From NCBI GenBank assembly GCA_023416515.1, contig JAEZHP010000098.1, forward strand, positions 1 through 19,271: 19,271 bases of DNA, in the 5' to 3' direction. Below, piece by piece: positions 1 to 7,194 of this stretch. Each line of letters begins with the position of its first letter. Positions within the stretch are counted from its first letter, which is position 1. Below the pieces are notes generated by a model. That model did not search any database, was not told the DNA's origin, and saw nothing but the letters and a program-made list of their open reading frames with translations. Source of the DNA: Pseudomonadota bacterium. Its GTDB lineage: Bacteria > Pseudomonadota > Alphaproteobacteria > Sphingomonadales > Sphingomonadaceae. A program made the translations under genes and the position numbers.

Positions 1-44
1 CCGCCTTCGGCGGTCCCCCTCCCCATCGCTTCGCGACAGGGAGG
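1..44. repeat. Paired-palindrome intergenic repeat, left edge
   Basis: Two adjacent inverted repeats lie downstream of tolQ. CCGCC/GGCGG (1-5 with 9-13, loop TTC) is followed by CCTCCC/GGGAGG (18-23 with 39-44), which holds an inner TCGC/GCGA stem (26-29 with 33-36, loop TTC). The same two-hairpin layout recurs at 9976-10053 and 19218-19258, so I treat it as a dispersed REP-like element of this genome. It sits where tolR would be expected to follow tolQ and probably continues beyond the left edge. A role in transcript attenuation or mRNA stability is inference. Confidence 0.6.
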
Positions 45-63
45 ATAAAAGGATCCTTCCCGT

Positions 64-765
64 TCACGCCTCAAGCTCCAGCTCGCGGGACAGGGTCCCG
101 TGGAAGCCGTCGGCGAAGCGGGCGAGGCGCGCTTCCAGCTTGTTGATGCCGTGGGTCATGCGATTGTAGGCGATGACCGCCGGGATCGCTGCGAACAGGC
201 CGATCGCGGTCGCGAACAGGGCCTCGGCGATGCCGGGCGCGACCACCGCGAGATTGGTGCTCTGCTCCGCCGCGATGTCGGTGAAGCTTCGCATGATTCC
301 CCACACGGTCCCGAACAGGCCCACGAACGGCGCGACCGATCCAACAGTTGCGAGGATGTTGAGCCGGTCCGACGCGCGGTCGACCTCGACCGAAACTGCG
401 GCGTTCAATGCCACCGCGAGACGCGAGCGAGTGCCTTCACGATCGACATTTTTGCCCGCGGTCGAGCGGCGCCATTCGGCGATTCCGGCCGACAGCACCT
501 TGGCCGAAGGGAAATCCTCCTTGCCGCGCGCCTCGTAGAAGCGGTCGATGTCGTCGCTCTTCCAGAAGTCGCGCTCGAACCGCTCGTTCTCGCGTGCGAT
601 CCGGCGCATCTTCACCCATTGGGCGACGATGATCGCCCAGGTCCAGATGCTCGCGAGCAGAAGGCCGATCATCACGGCCTTCACGACGATGTCCGCCTGC
701 AGGAACAGGGCGACCGGGGACATGCTGACGGCTGCGGCTGCTCCGGTCGTTTCAGCTAGGCTCAC
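64..765 (-). CDS. tolQ: TolQ, proton-channel subunit of the Tol-Pal envelope system
   Basis: Inner-membrane MotA/TolQ/ExbB-family protein. With TolR it uses the proton motive force to energise TolA and the Tol-Pal system, which pulls in the outer membrane at division. From the chosen start it has 233 residues. One N-terminal membrane helix (about residues 22-47) is followed by a cytoplasmic charged region, then two C-terminal helices: one containing the family signature around GLFGTVWGIM, the other around AEALFATAIGLFAAIP. I chose GTG at 765 over the longer frame (810) because its first four bases, GTGA, contain the stop of ybgC, and an AAGGAAGG ribosome-binding site lies just upstream. That overlap implies translational coupling with ybgC. 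tolR would lie to the left, beyond the palindromic repeat, and is not in the window. Confidence 0.93.
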   Translation of the reverse strand: MSLAETTGAAAAVSMSPVALFLQADIVVKAVMIGLLLASIWTWAIIVAQWVKMRRIARENERFERDFWKSDDIDRFYEARGKEDFPSAKVLSAGIAEWRRSTAGKNVDREGTRSRLAVALNAAVSVEVDRASDRLNILATVGSVAPFVGLFGTVWGIMRSFTDIAAEQSTNLAVVAPGIAEALFATAIGLFAAIPAVIAYNRMTHGINKLEARLARFADGFHGTLSRELELEA

Positions 766-1226
766 GCTTTTCCTTCCTTGGGGGCTAGTGGCTTGAACAG
801 ATCGAGCCATGCCCGCGGCTGCCGCTTCGGCCGTCCGTCCGGGGACAGGAAGGCCGCGACAATTGTCGCATCGGCAAGCAATTCCCCGCCCCGCATGACT
901 CGTTGATGAATGGTTGCGGACGCGGCACGGACCGCCTCCAGGGTGCTGACCACGACAAGCTCGTCGTCGAGCCTGGCCGGGGAGCGATATTTGATGTTCG
1001 CCTCGGCGACGACATAGACGCCTTCGCCCGAGTCCATCGCCGCGCGCTGGTCGATTCCGATGGCTCGAAGCATGTCGGACCGCGCCCGCTCCATGAAGCG
1101 CAGGTAATTGGCGTAATAGACGATCCCCGCCGCGTCAGTGTCCTCGAAATAGACGCGCAGCGCGAAGCGATGGGTGCGGCCGTCGAACGCGCCGCGATAG
1201 GGTATGTCGATGCCGGTCCCGCTCAA
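762..1226 (-). CDS. ybgC: YbgC, Tol-Pal-associated acyl-CoA thioesterase
   Basis: Hotdog-fold thioesterase of the 4-hydroxybenzoyl-CoA thioesterase/YbgC group, 154 residues. Family members hydrolyse acyl-CoA esters, and the gene is the standard first gene of tol-pal operons. The diagnostic stretch near residues 27-49 contains YFEDTDAAGIVYYANYLRF; the Asp in DTDAAG is the expected catalytic residue. The start is TTG at 1226, preceded by a GAAGG ribosome-binding site about four bases away. No ATG or GTG start upstream of the conserved core fits better. Its stop overlaps the GTG start of tolQ (shared GTGA). A short AGCCT/AGGCT inverted repeat lies just upstream (1237-1250). Confidence 0.92.
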   Translation of the reverse strand: MSGTGIDIPYRGAFDGRTHRFALRVYFEDTDAAGIVYYANYLRFMERARSDMLRAIGIDQRAAMDSGEGVYVVAEANIKYRSPARLDDELVVVSTLEAVRAASATIHQRVMRGGELLADATIVAAFLSPDGRPKRQPRAWLDLFKPLAPKEGKA

Positions 1227-1309
1227 AGTGCCTTCAGCCTGTAGAGGCTGGTGAATCGAAGGTTCAACCCCAAAGGCCTAAGCGGAGGATAAGCCGATCC
1301 TTTTTTGCG

Positions 1310-1354
1310 TTGACGCCATGTTACCTCAAGGTTACATGTCACCTATGGGTTACA
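1310..1354 (+). promoter_or_regulatory. Candidate promoter with repeated GGTTACA operator half-sites
   Basis: Just upstream of the membrane-protein/XRE pair lie GTTACCT (1320-1326), GGTTACA (1330-1336), TGTCACC (1337-1343) and GGTTACA (1348-1354). TGTCACC is one base from the reverse complement of GGTTACA, so 1330-1343 is an imperfect palindrome and 1337-1354 a second one with a four-base spacer. The two GGTTACA copies are 18 bases apart. TTGACG (1310-1315) and TTACAT (1332-1337), 16 bases apart, could be the -35 and -10 boxes, which would place the operator over the -10 box. An AGGGAGG ribosome-binding site follows. Autoregulation by the downstream XRE protein is inference. Confidence 0.5.
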
Positions 1355-1367
1355 GGGAGGGATTGCG

Positions 1368-1829
1368 ATGAGCCAGGGATCGGATGTCGAGGTAGCGGAT
1401 CGGCTTAGCCGCCGCCGTGCGCGGATGCTGCCATTCCTGGCGGTCATCTTCCTCACGCAGCAGGCCGCCTATTTCAGCGACCGGTTCGAAGGCGCGGGCG
1501 GAGCGATGCGGACCGTCGACCACGTCAAGATCGGCGCCTGGTTGCTCCTTTCGGCGGTTCTTCTTCTCGCGCTCACCACCGGCGGCTTCTGGTTCAAGTC
1601 TCGAAGCGTTCGCGCCTTGCTCGACGACGAGGTCACTCGCGCCAACCGCGCCTCGGCGGTTCAGCTCGGCTTCGTCGTGACGATGATCGCGGCCTTCGCC
1701 GTCTACGTCCTGCTTCCGGTCGAGCCGATGAGCGCGCGCGACGCGATCCACCTCATCGTGACGGTTGGAATCGCCACCGCTCTGGTGCGCTTCGGAATGC
1801 TGGAACGGCGCGGTCACTTTGGCGACTGA
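1368..1829 (+). CDS. Four-helix membrane protein of unknown function, paired with an XRE regulator
   Basis: A 153-residue protein I cannot assign to a named family with confidence. It has an N-terminal Arg-rich cytoplasmic stretch (RRRAR, residues 16-20) and four probable membrane helices at about 20-36, 54-76, 96-117 and 126-144, with short loops and no obvious catalytic motif. ATG at 1368 has an excellent AGGGAGG ribosome-binding site seven bases away. The downstream XRE gene overlaps its 3' end, so the two are co-transcribed. Small XRE regulators next to small multi-pass membrane proteins are a recurring bacterial arrangement. The membrane protein may modulate or be controlled by the regulator, but nothing in the sequence says which. 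Confidence 0.8.
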   Translation: MSQGSDVEVADRLSRRRARMLPFLAVIFLTQQAAYFSDRFEGAGGAMRTVDHVKIGAWLLLSAVLLLALTTGGFWFKSRSVRALLDDEVTRANRASAVQLGFVVTMIAAFAVYVLLPVEPMSARDAIHLIVTVGIATALVRFGMLERRGHFGD

Positions 1830-2028
1830 ACGGCTCTTCAACAGCCTCAACCAGCTTCGCGGCGAGCGCGGCCTCACCCAGGCCGCCCTCGCCGAGCTGG
1901 TCGGGGTCAGCCGCAAGACCATCAACACGGTCGAGAACGGAGTGTTCGTGCCCTCGACCTTGCTCGCATTGAAGCTCGCCCGGGTGCTCGGCTGCCGGGT
2001 CGAGGATATCTTCTCGGTCGAGGACTAG
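1819..2028 (+). CDS. Small XRE/Cro-type helix-turn-helix regulator
   Basis: A 69-residue single-domain HTH_3 (XRE) protein, probably a DNA-binding repressor or activator. The HTH is clear: LTQAALAELVGVSRKTINTVENG at residues 19-41, followed by the VPSTLLALKLARVLG helix and the short VEDIF tail typical of very small XRE proteins of the YozG kind. I chose TTG at 1819, giving a protein beginning MATERLFN; it overlaps the membrane-protein stop by 11 bases, and no ATG is available in frame. The ribosome-binding site is weak, consistent with translational coupling. Its TAG stop overlaps the TAG stop of the convergent DUF3089 gene in the four bases CTAG (2025-2028). It is the natural candidate to bind the GGTTACA array at 1320-1354. 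Confidence 0.85.
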   Translation: MATERLFNSLNQLRGERGLTQAALAELVGVSRKTINTVENGVFVPSTLLALKLARVLGCRVEDIFSVED

Positions 2029-3218
2029 CCGCGCTCGCCTCGGAACGCCGCGCTCTGGGCGCGGACGAGGCGGATGAGATCGCCCTGCACGACCGGAACG
2101 TCGATGATGTGAAGGCCCCAGCCCGGCGCGATCCGCCCGAGCAGATAGACGTCGCCCGGAATCCGGTCGGTTCGGGCGTCGGCGGGGTCGGCATTCACGC
2201 GGATCGCGAGATAACCGAGCGGCCCGTCATTGACGCACTCGCCGCTGACCAGTCCCTCGGCGCGAAGCCAGGGCGTCGGCGGCGCGCCTTGGCTCGACCA
2301 GGCAACCGGCTCGGCGCCCTGCTGAGGCGGCGCCGCCGCCGGGAAATAGGAATCGAGCGGTGCCGGCCCGCGGGCCAGGGTCGCCGGATTGGTGCAGGCG
2401 ACGGTCATTCCGGCCGGCGCGGGCTGTCCGAAGCTGTTGAAGTCGGCGCGTCCGAACATCGCCCCGGCAGGCGGCGGGCTCTCGGCGCGGAACGACACCC
2501 AGCTGACGACGCAGCCGGTCTGGCCCCAGCGGCGGCACAGCGGAGTCGACTGGAAGGTGCCGCCGACGTCGCGCCCTTCGGGAACGATCACGTTGAAGCC
2601 CGGGATGATCGCCGAGACCATCCGCCGTGCGAGCGGCTTGCCCTCGATCTCCTCGCGGATCAGCCGCTGCAGGTGGATCGATCCCTGGCTGTGGCCGATG
2701 AGGACGAACGGCCGACCGTTGCTCCGGCTCGCCATGAACTGGCGGAAGGCGTTGCGCACGTCGCCGTACGCGAGCTCGAAATTGGCGCTGATGTCCTGGC
2801 CAAGCATCGCCGGCACCAGCGCCGTCAGGGTCACCGAGCGGTAAATCGGGGCGAAGGTCCGGCACACCTCATGAAAGCGGGCGAATTGGGCGAGCGCCGC
2901 CGCGCGCTCCTCGGAAGGATCGGTGTCGCTGTTGAACCCGGAATCGCGCGACACGGTCGGATAGACGTAGAAGCAGTCGACCGGCGGGGCCGCCGCCGGA
3001 CTGCTCCGCCCAACCGAGCCGTAGCCGTTGGCATTGAGCGCCGTCGTCGGCAGCGGCGCCGTGCACACGTCGCTGGCGCGGCCCGGAAGGCACAGCCAGT
3101 TGCCGTCGTCGGAATAGTCGACAGGGGGAGGCGGCGCCGGGGGCTGCAATCGCGCCTGGGCAAGGGCCGGGTCCGGGAGGAGCATCAACGCCGCGAAGGC
3201 CAACAGAAGCTTCTTCAT
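2025..3218 (-). CDS. Exported DUF3089 alpha/beta-hydrolase-like protein
   Basis: A 397-residue secreted protein of the DUF3089 family, which has the alpha/beta hydrolase fold and no known substrate. The N-terminus (MKKLLLAFAALMLLPDPALA) is a Sec signal peptide ending near residue 20-22, followed by a Pro-rich linker. The nucleophile-elbow motif GHSQG is at residues 175-179 (Ser177), after the strand FVLI. CFYVYPT near residue 82-88 is typical of DUF3089. ATG at 3218 is preferred over the 22-residue-longer frame because it gives a clean signal peptide and has a GGAGAA ribosome-binding site. It lies 34 bases downstream of ruvB on the same strand, where ybgC-tolQ would normally follow, so it interrupts the usual order. 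Its stop shares CTAG with the XRE gene. Confidence 0.85.
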   Translation of the reverse strand: MKKLLLAFAALMLLPDPALAQARLQPPAPPPPVDYSDDGNWLCLPGRASDVCTAPLPTTALNANGYGSVGRSSPAAAPPVDCFYVYPTVSRDSGFNSDTDPSEERAAALAQFARFHEVCRTFAPIYRSVTLTALVPAMLGQDISANFELAYGDVRNAFRQFMASRSNGRPFVLIGHSQGSIHLQRLIREEIEGKPLARRMVSAIIPGFNVIVPEGRDVGGTFQSTPLCRRWGQTGCVVSWVSFRAESPPPAGAMFGRADFNSFGQPAPAGMTVACTNPATLARGPAPLDSYFPAAAPPQQGAEPVAWSSQGAPPTPWLRAEGLVSGECVNDGPLGYLAIRVNADPADARTDRIPGDVYLLGRIAPGWGLHIIDVPVVQGDLIRLVRAQSAAFRGERG

Positions 3219-3252
3219 CAGCAATTCTCCATCGCGATCACGAGTGAGAAAC

Positions 3253-4275
3253 CTAGCTTTCGAACAATCCCGTCTGCCCGTCATTCGGCTGCGGCAGTCC
3301 GAGATGCTTCCACCCCGGCCCGTTGAGGCAGCGCCCCCGCGCGGTCCGTGCGATCAGGCCCAATTGGATGAGATAGGGCTCGATCACTTCCTCGATCGTG
3401 TCCCTCGGCTCGCTGAGCCCCGCCGCGAGCGTCTCCACGCCGACAGGGCCGCCGCGATAGATGTCCGCGATCATCGTCAGGTAGCGCCGGTCCATCGCAT
3501 CGAGCCCGAGCCCGTCCACTTCCATCCTGGTCAGCGACGCGTCGGCGACCTTGGCGTCCACCGCCGGCGCCCCCGCGCTCTCGGCGAAATCGCGCACCCG
3601 TTTCAGCAGCCGTCCCGCGATCCGCGGCGTCCCCCGCGAGCGCCGAGCGACCTCGCGTGCGCCATCCTCGGTGATGCCGAGCCCGAGCAGCCCCGCGGCG
3701 CGCCTCACCACCTTCTCGAGCTCGTCGACCGTGTAGAAATTGAGCCTCACCGGGATCCCGAACCGGTCGCGCAGCGGAGTCGTCAGCAATCCCTGCCGGG
3801 TCGTCGCCCCGACCAGGGTGAACCGCGGAAGGTCGATCCGAACCGAGCGCGCCGACGGCCCCTCGCCGATCATCAGGTCGAGGACCCGGTCCTCCATCGC
3901 CGGATAGAGGATCTCCTCGACCGCGGGAGCGAGGCGGTGGATCTCGTCGATGAACAGGACATCGCCGTCCTCGAGATTGGTGAGCAAGGCGGCAAGGTCG
4001 CCCGACTTTGCGATCACCGGCCCCGAAGTCGCCCGAAAACCCACTCCGAGCTCGCGCGCGATGATCTGCGCAAGCGTCGTCTTGCCCAGCCCCGGAGGCC
4101 CGAAGAACAGGACGTGGTCGAGCGCATCCCCGCGCCGACGGGCCGCGTCGATGAACACGCGCAAATTCTCGCGCGCCGCCTGCTGGCCGACGAACTCGTC
4201 GAGGCTCTTGGGCCGCAACGCAGCGTCGACGTCCTCGGGCCGGCGGTTCGGGGTGGTCAGGCGCTCGTCGGTCAC
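3253..4275 (-). CDS. ruvB: RuvB, Holliday junction branch-migration ATPase
   Basis: AAA+ motor of the RuvAB complex, 340 residues, the normal family length. RuvB hexamers drive branch migration of Holliday junctions during recombinational repair. Visible motifs: Walker A GPPGLGKT (59-66), Walker B with FIDEIH, sensor 1 VGATTR, the arginine-finger region LRDRFG, and the C-terminal winged-helix ending in the usual LGL..P tail. I chose GTG at 4275 because it gives the family N-terminus; the longer frame starting at 4329 adds 18 residues with no family match. Its partners ruvA and ruvC are on the same strand but about 2.9 kb away, separated by a plus-strand operon. Confidence 0.95.
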   Translation of the reverse strand: MTDERLTTPNRRPEDVDAALRPKSLDEFVGQQAARENLRVFIDAARRRGDALDHVLFFGPPGLGKTTLAQIIARELGVGFRATSGPVIAKSGDLAALLTNLEDGDVLFIDEIHRLAPAVEEILYPAMEDRVLDLMIGEGPSARSVRIDLPRFTLVGATTRQGLLTTPLRDRFGIPVRLNFYTVDELEKVVRRAAGLLGLGITEDGAREVARRSRGTPRIAGRLLKRVRDFAESAGAPAVDAKVADASLTRMEVDGLGLDAMDRRYLTMIADIYRGGPVGVETLAAGLSEPRDTIEEVIEPYLIQLGLIARTARGRCLNGPGWKHLGLPQPNDGQTGLFES

Positions 4276-4340
4276 CGCCCCCGCATAGCGCAGCGCCCGC
4301 CTCTGTCTAACCCCCTTAACCCGTATCAAGCACCGTTACG

Positions 4341-4366
4341 GGAACGAATCTGCCGCCCCCGCCGTT
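4341..4366 (+). promoter_or_regulatory. EcfG-type (general stress response) promoter, consensus match
   Basis: GGAAC at 4341-4345 is followed after exactly 17 bases by CGTT at 4363-4366. GGAAC-N16/17-CGTT is the established promoter signature of EcfG, the ECF sigma factor of the PhyR-NepR general stress response in Alphaproteobacteria including sphingomonads. The site lies in the intergenic region 31 bases before the ATG of the di-iron oxidase gene and points toward it, leaving room for a leader of about 20-25 bases with GCAGGT as ribosome-binding site. Control of the whole downstream operon is inference. Confidence 0.65.
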
Positions 4367-4396
4367 TCCTGAACAAGAGTTAAAGCAGGTACTTAC

Positions 4397-5293
4397 ATGG
4401 CGAGCATCTTCCGATGGGAGGAGCAGAAGCGCTCCTCTCAATTCCTCAACGACGCCTTTCAACAGGGCCTGGCGAAGTGGAACCGCCGCCGGCTCACGCC
4501 TGGATTCCCGTCCGGCGACTGGCAGCTGCAGATGGACGAGGACCACCGCATGCAGCGGCTCGAAGGCGCCTTCATTGAGGAGCTTCGCGCCGAGGTCTCT
4601 GCCCGCGCCGCTCAGGCGCCGACCGACGTCGAGGACTTTCTCGCCTGGTTCGAGGACCTCCAGGTCACCGGCCCCGGCCAGGGCGACCCGCTCTTCCCCT
4701 GGCTCGCCCGCGAGGCGAGCGTCGAGGAGTTCAAATATTATCTGGCTCAGGAAGCCGCGGGCGAGGCCGGCTTCGACGACCTCACCGCGATGACCCAGGT
4801 GAAGATGCCCCCTGCCGCCAAGATGGAGCTCGCCAACAATTATTGGGACGAGATGGGTCGCGGCAATCCCAAGGGCATGCATGGCCCGATGCTCGACGCC
4901 CTCATCAAGGAGCTCGGCCTCAAGGCGGAGATCGAGGACACGGTGTGGGAGAGTCTCGCGCTCGCCAACGCGATGACGGCGATGGCGACCAACCGCCGCT
5001 ACGCCTTCCACTCGATCGGCGCTCTCGGAGCGATTGAGCTGACCGCTCCCGGCCGAAGCCGCGCGACGGCGGACGGCCTCAAGCGGCTCGGTTTCGACGG
5101 CAAGGCGCGCCGCTATTTCGAGCTCCACGCGGTTCTCGACGTCCGCCACAGCGAGGACTGGAACGAGAAGGTCCTCCGCCGCCTCGTCGCCGAGGAGCCG
5201 CTGTGTGCGACCGCGATCGCTGAGGGCGCCCTGATCCGGCTGCAGGCCGGCGCGCGCTGCTTCGAACGCTATCGTCAAGTGATGTGGGGATAA
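4397..5293 (+). CDS. Haem-oxygenase-like di-iron oxidase/oxygenase (HDO family), substrate unknown
   Basis: A 298-residue protein of the iron-containing redox enzyme / haem-oxygenase-like fold group, whose characterised members (UndA, CADD, SznF, BesC types) assemble a di-iron centre and activate oxygen on amino or fatty acids. Candidate ligands are visible: Glu119 or Glu123 in YLAQEAAGE, Glu152 and His162 in YWDEMGRGNPKGMHG, Glu214 in GAIEL, then the signature His244-x3-Asp248-x2-His251 in ELHAVLDVRH. The Glu152-to-His162 gap (10), Glu214-to-His244 gap (30) and H-x3-D-x2-H match, as I remember them, the arrangement in the N-oxygenating HDO domain of SznF. ATG at 4397 follows a GCAGGT site. 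It heads a tight operon, six bases before the guanidine-modifying enzyme gene. The substrate cannot be read from the sequence. Confidence 0.85.
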   Translation: MASIFRWEEQKRSSQFLNDAFQQGLAKWNRRRLTPGFPSGDWQLQMDEDHRMQRLEGAFIEELRAEVSARAAQAPTDVEDFLAWFEDLQVTGPGQGDPLFPWLAREASVEEFKYYLAQEAAGEAGFDDLTAMTQVKMPPAAKMELANNYWDEMGRGNPKGMHGPMLDALIKELGLKAEIEDTVWESLALANAMTAMATNRRYAFHSIGALGAIELTAPGRSRATADGLKRLGFDGKARRYFELHAVLDVRHSEDWNEKVLRRLVAEEPLCATAIAEGALIRLQAGARCFERYRQVMWG

Positions 5294-5299
5294 CCGTCC

Positions 5300-6244
5300 A
5301 TGTACCTTGAATCGGCTCAGACCCCGGCAACGGGGCTTACTCATTCTCTTGCCGAGCGCGCGCCCGCGCCGCGGCCGAAGGCGCGCGTCGGCGGCCAGGT
5401 CGACAGCGAATACGGCCGCCTCGAACAAGTGCTTCTCGCCGATCCCGGCCACCTTGCGCTGGTGCCGTGCAATTCGGTCAGCAACGAGAATATCCGCGAA
5501 GGCCGCGAGCCCTGCCGCGACCGCGCGGCCCGCCAACATGCAGGCCTCGTCGCCGCCCTCGAGGCGGAAGGCGTCGACGTTCGCCTCGTCCCGGCCGACC
5601 CCGCCCTTCCCGACCTCGCCTTCACCCGCGACACCAGCTTGATGACGCCCTGGGGTCTGCTCGGCCTCTCGCCGGGCGCGCCCCATCGCCGCTGCGAGGT
5701 CCCGGCCGTCATGGCCGCAGCAAGGGCTGCCGGCGTTCCGATCCTCGGCCGGATCGAGCAGGGCCGGGTCGAGGGCGGCGACGTCGCGATGATCCGCCCC
5801 GGCGTTCTCGCCATCGGCGTCTCCGGCGAGAGAACCAACGCGATGGGCGCCGAGCAGCTCGCCGCCATCTACAAGCGCCACGGCTGGGAGGTGATCCGCT
5901 ACCAGCTCGACCCGCACTTCCTCCACCTCGACACCGTCTTCTGCATGGTCGACCGCGACCTCGCCATCGCCTGCACCGACGTGCTCGACGAGCGCTTCAT
6001 GGAGCGGATCGAGGATCTCGGAATCGAGCTCCTTCCGATCGCCTACAAGGAAGCGCGCAAGCTCGGCTGCAACCTCCTGTCGCTCGGCGACAAGCGAGTG
6101 GTGACCTCCGGCACCTGCTCGCGGGTCGACGTCGATCTCGCCTCGCGCGGCTACCGGTCGATCGCTCTCGACCTAAGCGAGTTCACCATGTGCGGCGGCG
6201 GAGTCCACTGCCTGACCATGCCGCTTCGCCGCGCCGCCGGCTGA
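5300..6244 (+). CDS. Guanidine-modifying enzyme (arginine deiminase / dimethylargininase / amidinotransferase superfamily)
   Basis: A 314-residue pentein-fold enzyme of the superfamily that attacks guanidino carbons through a cysteine nucleophile. All core catalytic features are present: FTRD (108-111), EGGD (158-161), the catalytic His209 in HLDTVF, and the nucleophile Cys304 in GGGVHCLTMPLRR near the C-terminus. SGERTN (175-180) is also typical. Motif spacing looks intact, so an active enzyme is likely. Hydrolysis of arginine or methylated arginine, or amidino transfer, are all possible; sequence alone does not separate them. The first 30 residues are an Ala/Pro/Arg-rich extension. It begins six bases after the di-iron oxidase stop and ends two bases before the methyltransferase ATG, so the three genes form one transcript. 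Confidence 0.88.
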   Translation: MYLESAQTPATGLTHSLAERAPAPRPKARVGGQVDSEYGRLEQVLLADPGHLALVPCNSVSNENIREGREPCRDRAARQHAGLVAALEAEGVDVRLVPADPALPDLAFTRDTSLMTPWGLLGLSPGAPHRRCEVPAVMAAARAAGVPILGRIEQGRVEGGDVAMIRPGVLAIGVSGERTNAMGAEQLAAIYKRHGWEVIRYQLDPHFLHLDTVFCMVDRDLAIACTDVLDERFMERIEDLGIELLPIAYKEARKLGCNLLSLGDKRVVTSGTCSRVDVDLASRGYRSIALDLSEFTMCGGGVHCLTMPLRRAAG

Positions 6245-6246
6245 GG

Positions 6247-7194
6247 ATGGCCGGCACGCAAGCGCTGACCAGAGACGAAGCCGCTCACCTCCGCCTGCTC
6301 GAGGCCCTGGAGGAGCGCGGCTACGACTTCGTCACGATCACTCCGGAAAGCCACCGCCGGGTCCTCGCGCGTTCGAACATGCGCCAGGCGAAGGACCTGC
6401 GTGGCGTGTTCGGCTGGAGCCTTCCGTTCGACGAGGCTGTGGCCGGCGCGGAGCTGTTCGCCCTGCTTCGTGAAGGTCGCCTTCTCCAGGAGACCTCGGC
6501 AGGCTGGAAAGCCAAGGTTCGAGTGTCGCGGATCCGCGACCGTCTGTTCATGCACTCGGCCTTCCCGACGGAAAGCGACGACAGCGTATTCCTCGGACCC
6601 GACAGCACCCGCTTCGCCGACTTCATCGTGGCCGAGCTGAAGCGCCGCGGCGGAGTGACCCGCCTCGTCGACATCGGCACCGGCGCCGGGGTCGGCGGAA
6701 TCGTTGCTGCCGAAGCGGTACCCGACGCCCGGGTCGAGCTGGCCGACATCAACAAGACGGCGCTCAGCCACGCTCGGGTCAACGCCGCCTTCGCCGGGAT
6801 CGAGGCGGCGACGATCGAAAGCGACGGCGTGGAATCGATCGCGCCCGGCTTCGACCTCGCAATCTCCAACCCGCCCTTCATCTTCGAGGAGGGCGCCCCC
6901 GCCTACCGCCGCGGCGGAGCGATGCACGGCGCCGAACTGTCGCTCGACTGGACCCTGGCGGCCGCGCGCAAGCTGGCGCCGGGCGGCCGGATCCTACTCT
7001 ACACCGGAAGCGCCATCGTCGACGGCCGCGACGAACTCCGCGGAGCGCTGGAGCGCGAACTCCCAGCCTTGGGCTGCACCCTCGCCTGGCGCGAGCTCGA
7101 CCCCGACATCTTCGGCGAAGAACTCGAAAAGCCCGCTTATTCCGACGTCGACCGAATCGCCGCCATCGGGGCGGTGGTAGAGAAAGCAGGCTAG
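6247..7194 (+). CDS. Class I SAM-dependent methyltransferase with NPPF motif (MTS/PrmC-like)
   Basis: A 315-residue methyltransferase with an N-terminal domain of about 115 residues and a C-terminal Rossmann domain. Motif I is VDIGTGAGVGG (141-151), followed by the acidic ELADIN loop and the catalytic NPPF at 208-211 inside LAISNPPFIF. NPPF/Y motifs mark enzymes that methylate planar nitrogens (glutamine side chains, as in PrmC/HemK, or exocyclic amines of bases, as in RsmC/RlmG-type enzymes). GPDSTRF (118-124) just before the core resembles the substrate-gate region of the MTS group. The start is ATG at 6247, two bases after the upstream stop. A longer frame reaching back to 5467 is only an open shadow of the upstream gene. 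Target unknown: a protein or RNA, or a small molecule made by its operon partners. Confidence 0.85.
   Translation: MAGTQALTRDEAAHLRLLEALEERGYDFVTITPESHRRVLARSNMRQAKDLRGVFGWSLPFDEAVAGAELFALLREGRLLQETSAGWKAKVRVSRIRDRLFMHSAFPTESDDSVFLGPDSTRFADFIVAELKRRGGVTRLVDIGTGAGVGGIVAAEAVPDARVELADINKTALSHARVNAAFAGIEAATIESDGVESIAPGFDLAISNPPFIFEEGAPAYRRGGAMHGAELSLDWTLAAARKLAPGGRILLYTGSAIVDGRDELRGALERELPALGCTLAWRELDPDIFGEELEKPAYSDVDRIAAIGAVVEKAG

Noticed and set aside
4320..4342. CCCGT/ACGGG inverted repeat near the EcfG-type promoter as an operator
   Set aside because: Only five bases per arm with a 13-base gap; expected by chance at this GC content.
3244..4383. 379-residue plus-strand frame opposite ruvB
   Set aside because: Shadow of ruvB; composition of Arg/Pro/Asp/Glu repeats with no recognisable domain.
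4316..5926. 536-residue minus-strand open frame opposite the di-iron oxidase and guanidine-modifying enzyme genes
   Set aside because: It is antisense to two strongly supported genes and rich in Arg/Ala/Gly/Glu; it shows no domain signature. High-GC DNA routinely opens such frames.
5467..6246. N-terminal extension of the methyltransferase frame by 260 codons
   Set aside because: The extension overlaps the guanidine-modifying enzyme gene out of frame and is Arg/Pro-rich; ATG at 6247 directly after that gene's stop is the sensible start.
5300..7194. Recent horizontal acquisition of the di-iron oxidase operon
   Set aside because: Base composition and codon use match the neighbouring core genes, no mobile-element remnants or repeats flank it, and its 3' end is tightly fused to ruvA through CTAG.
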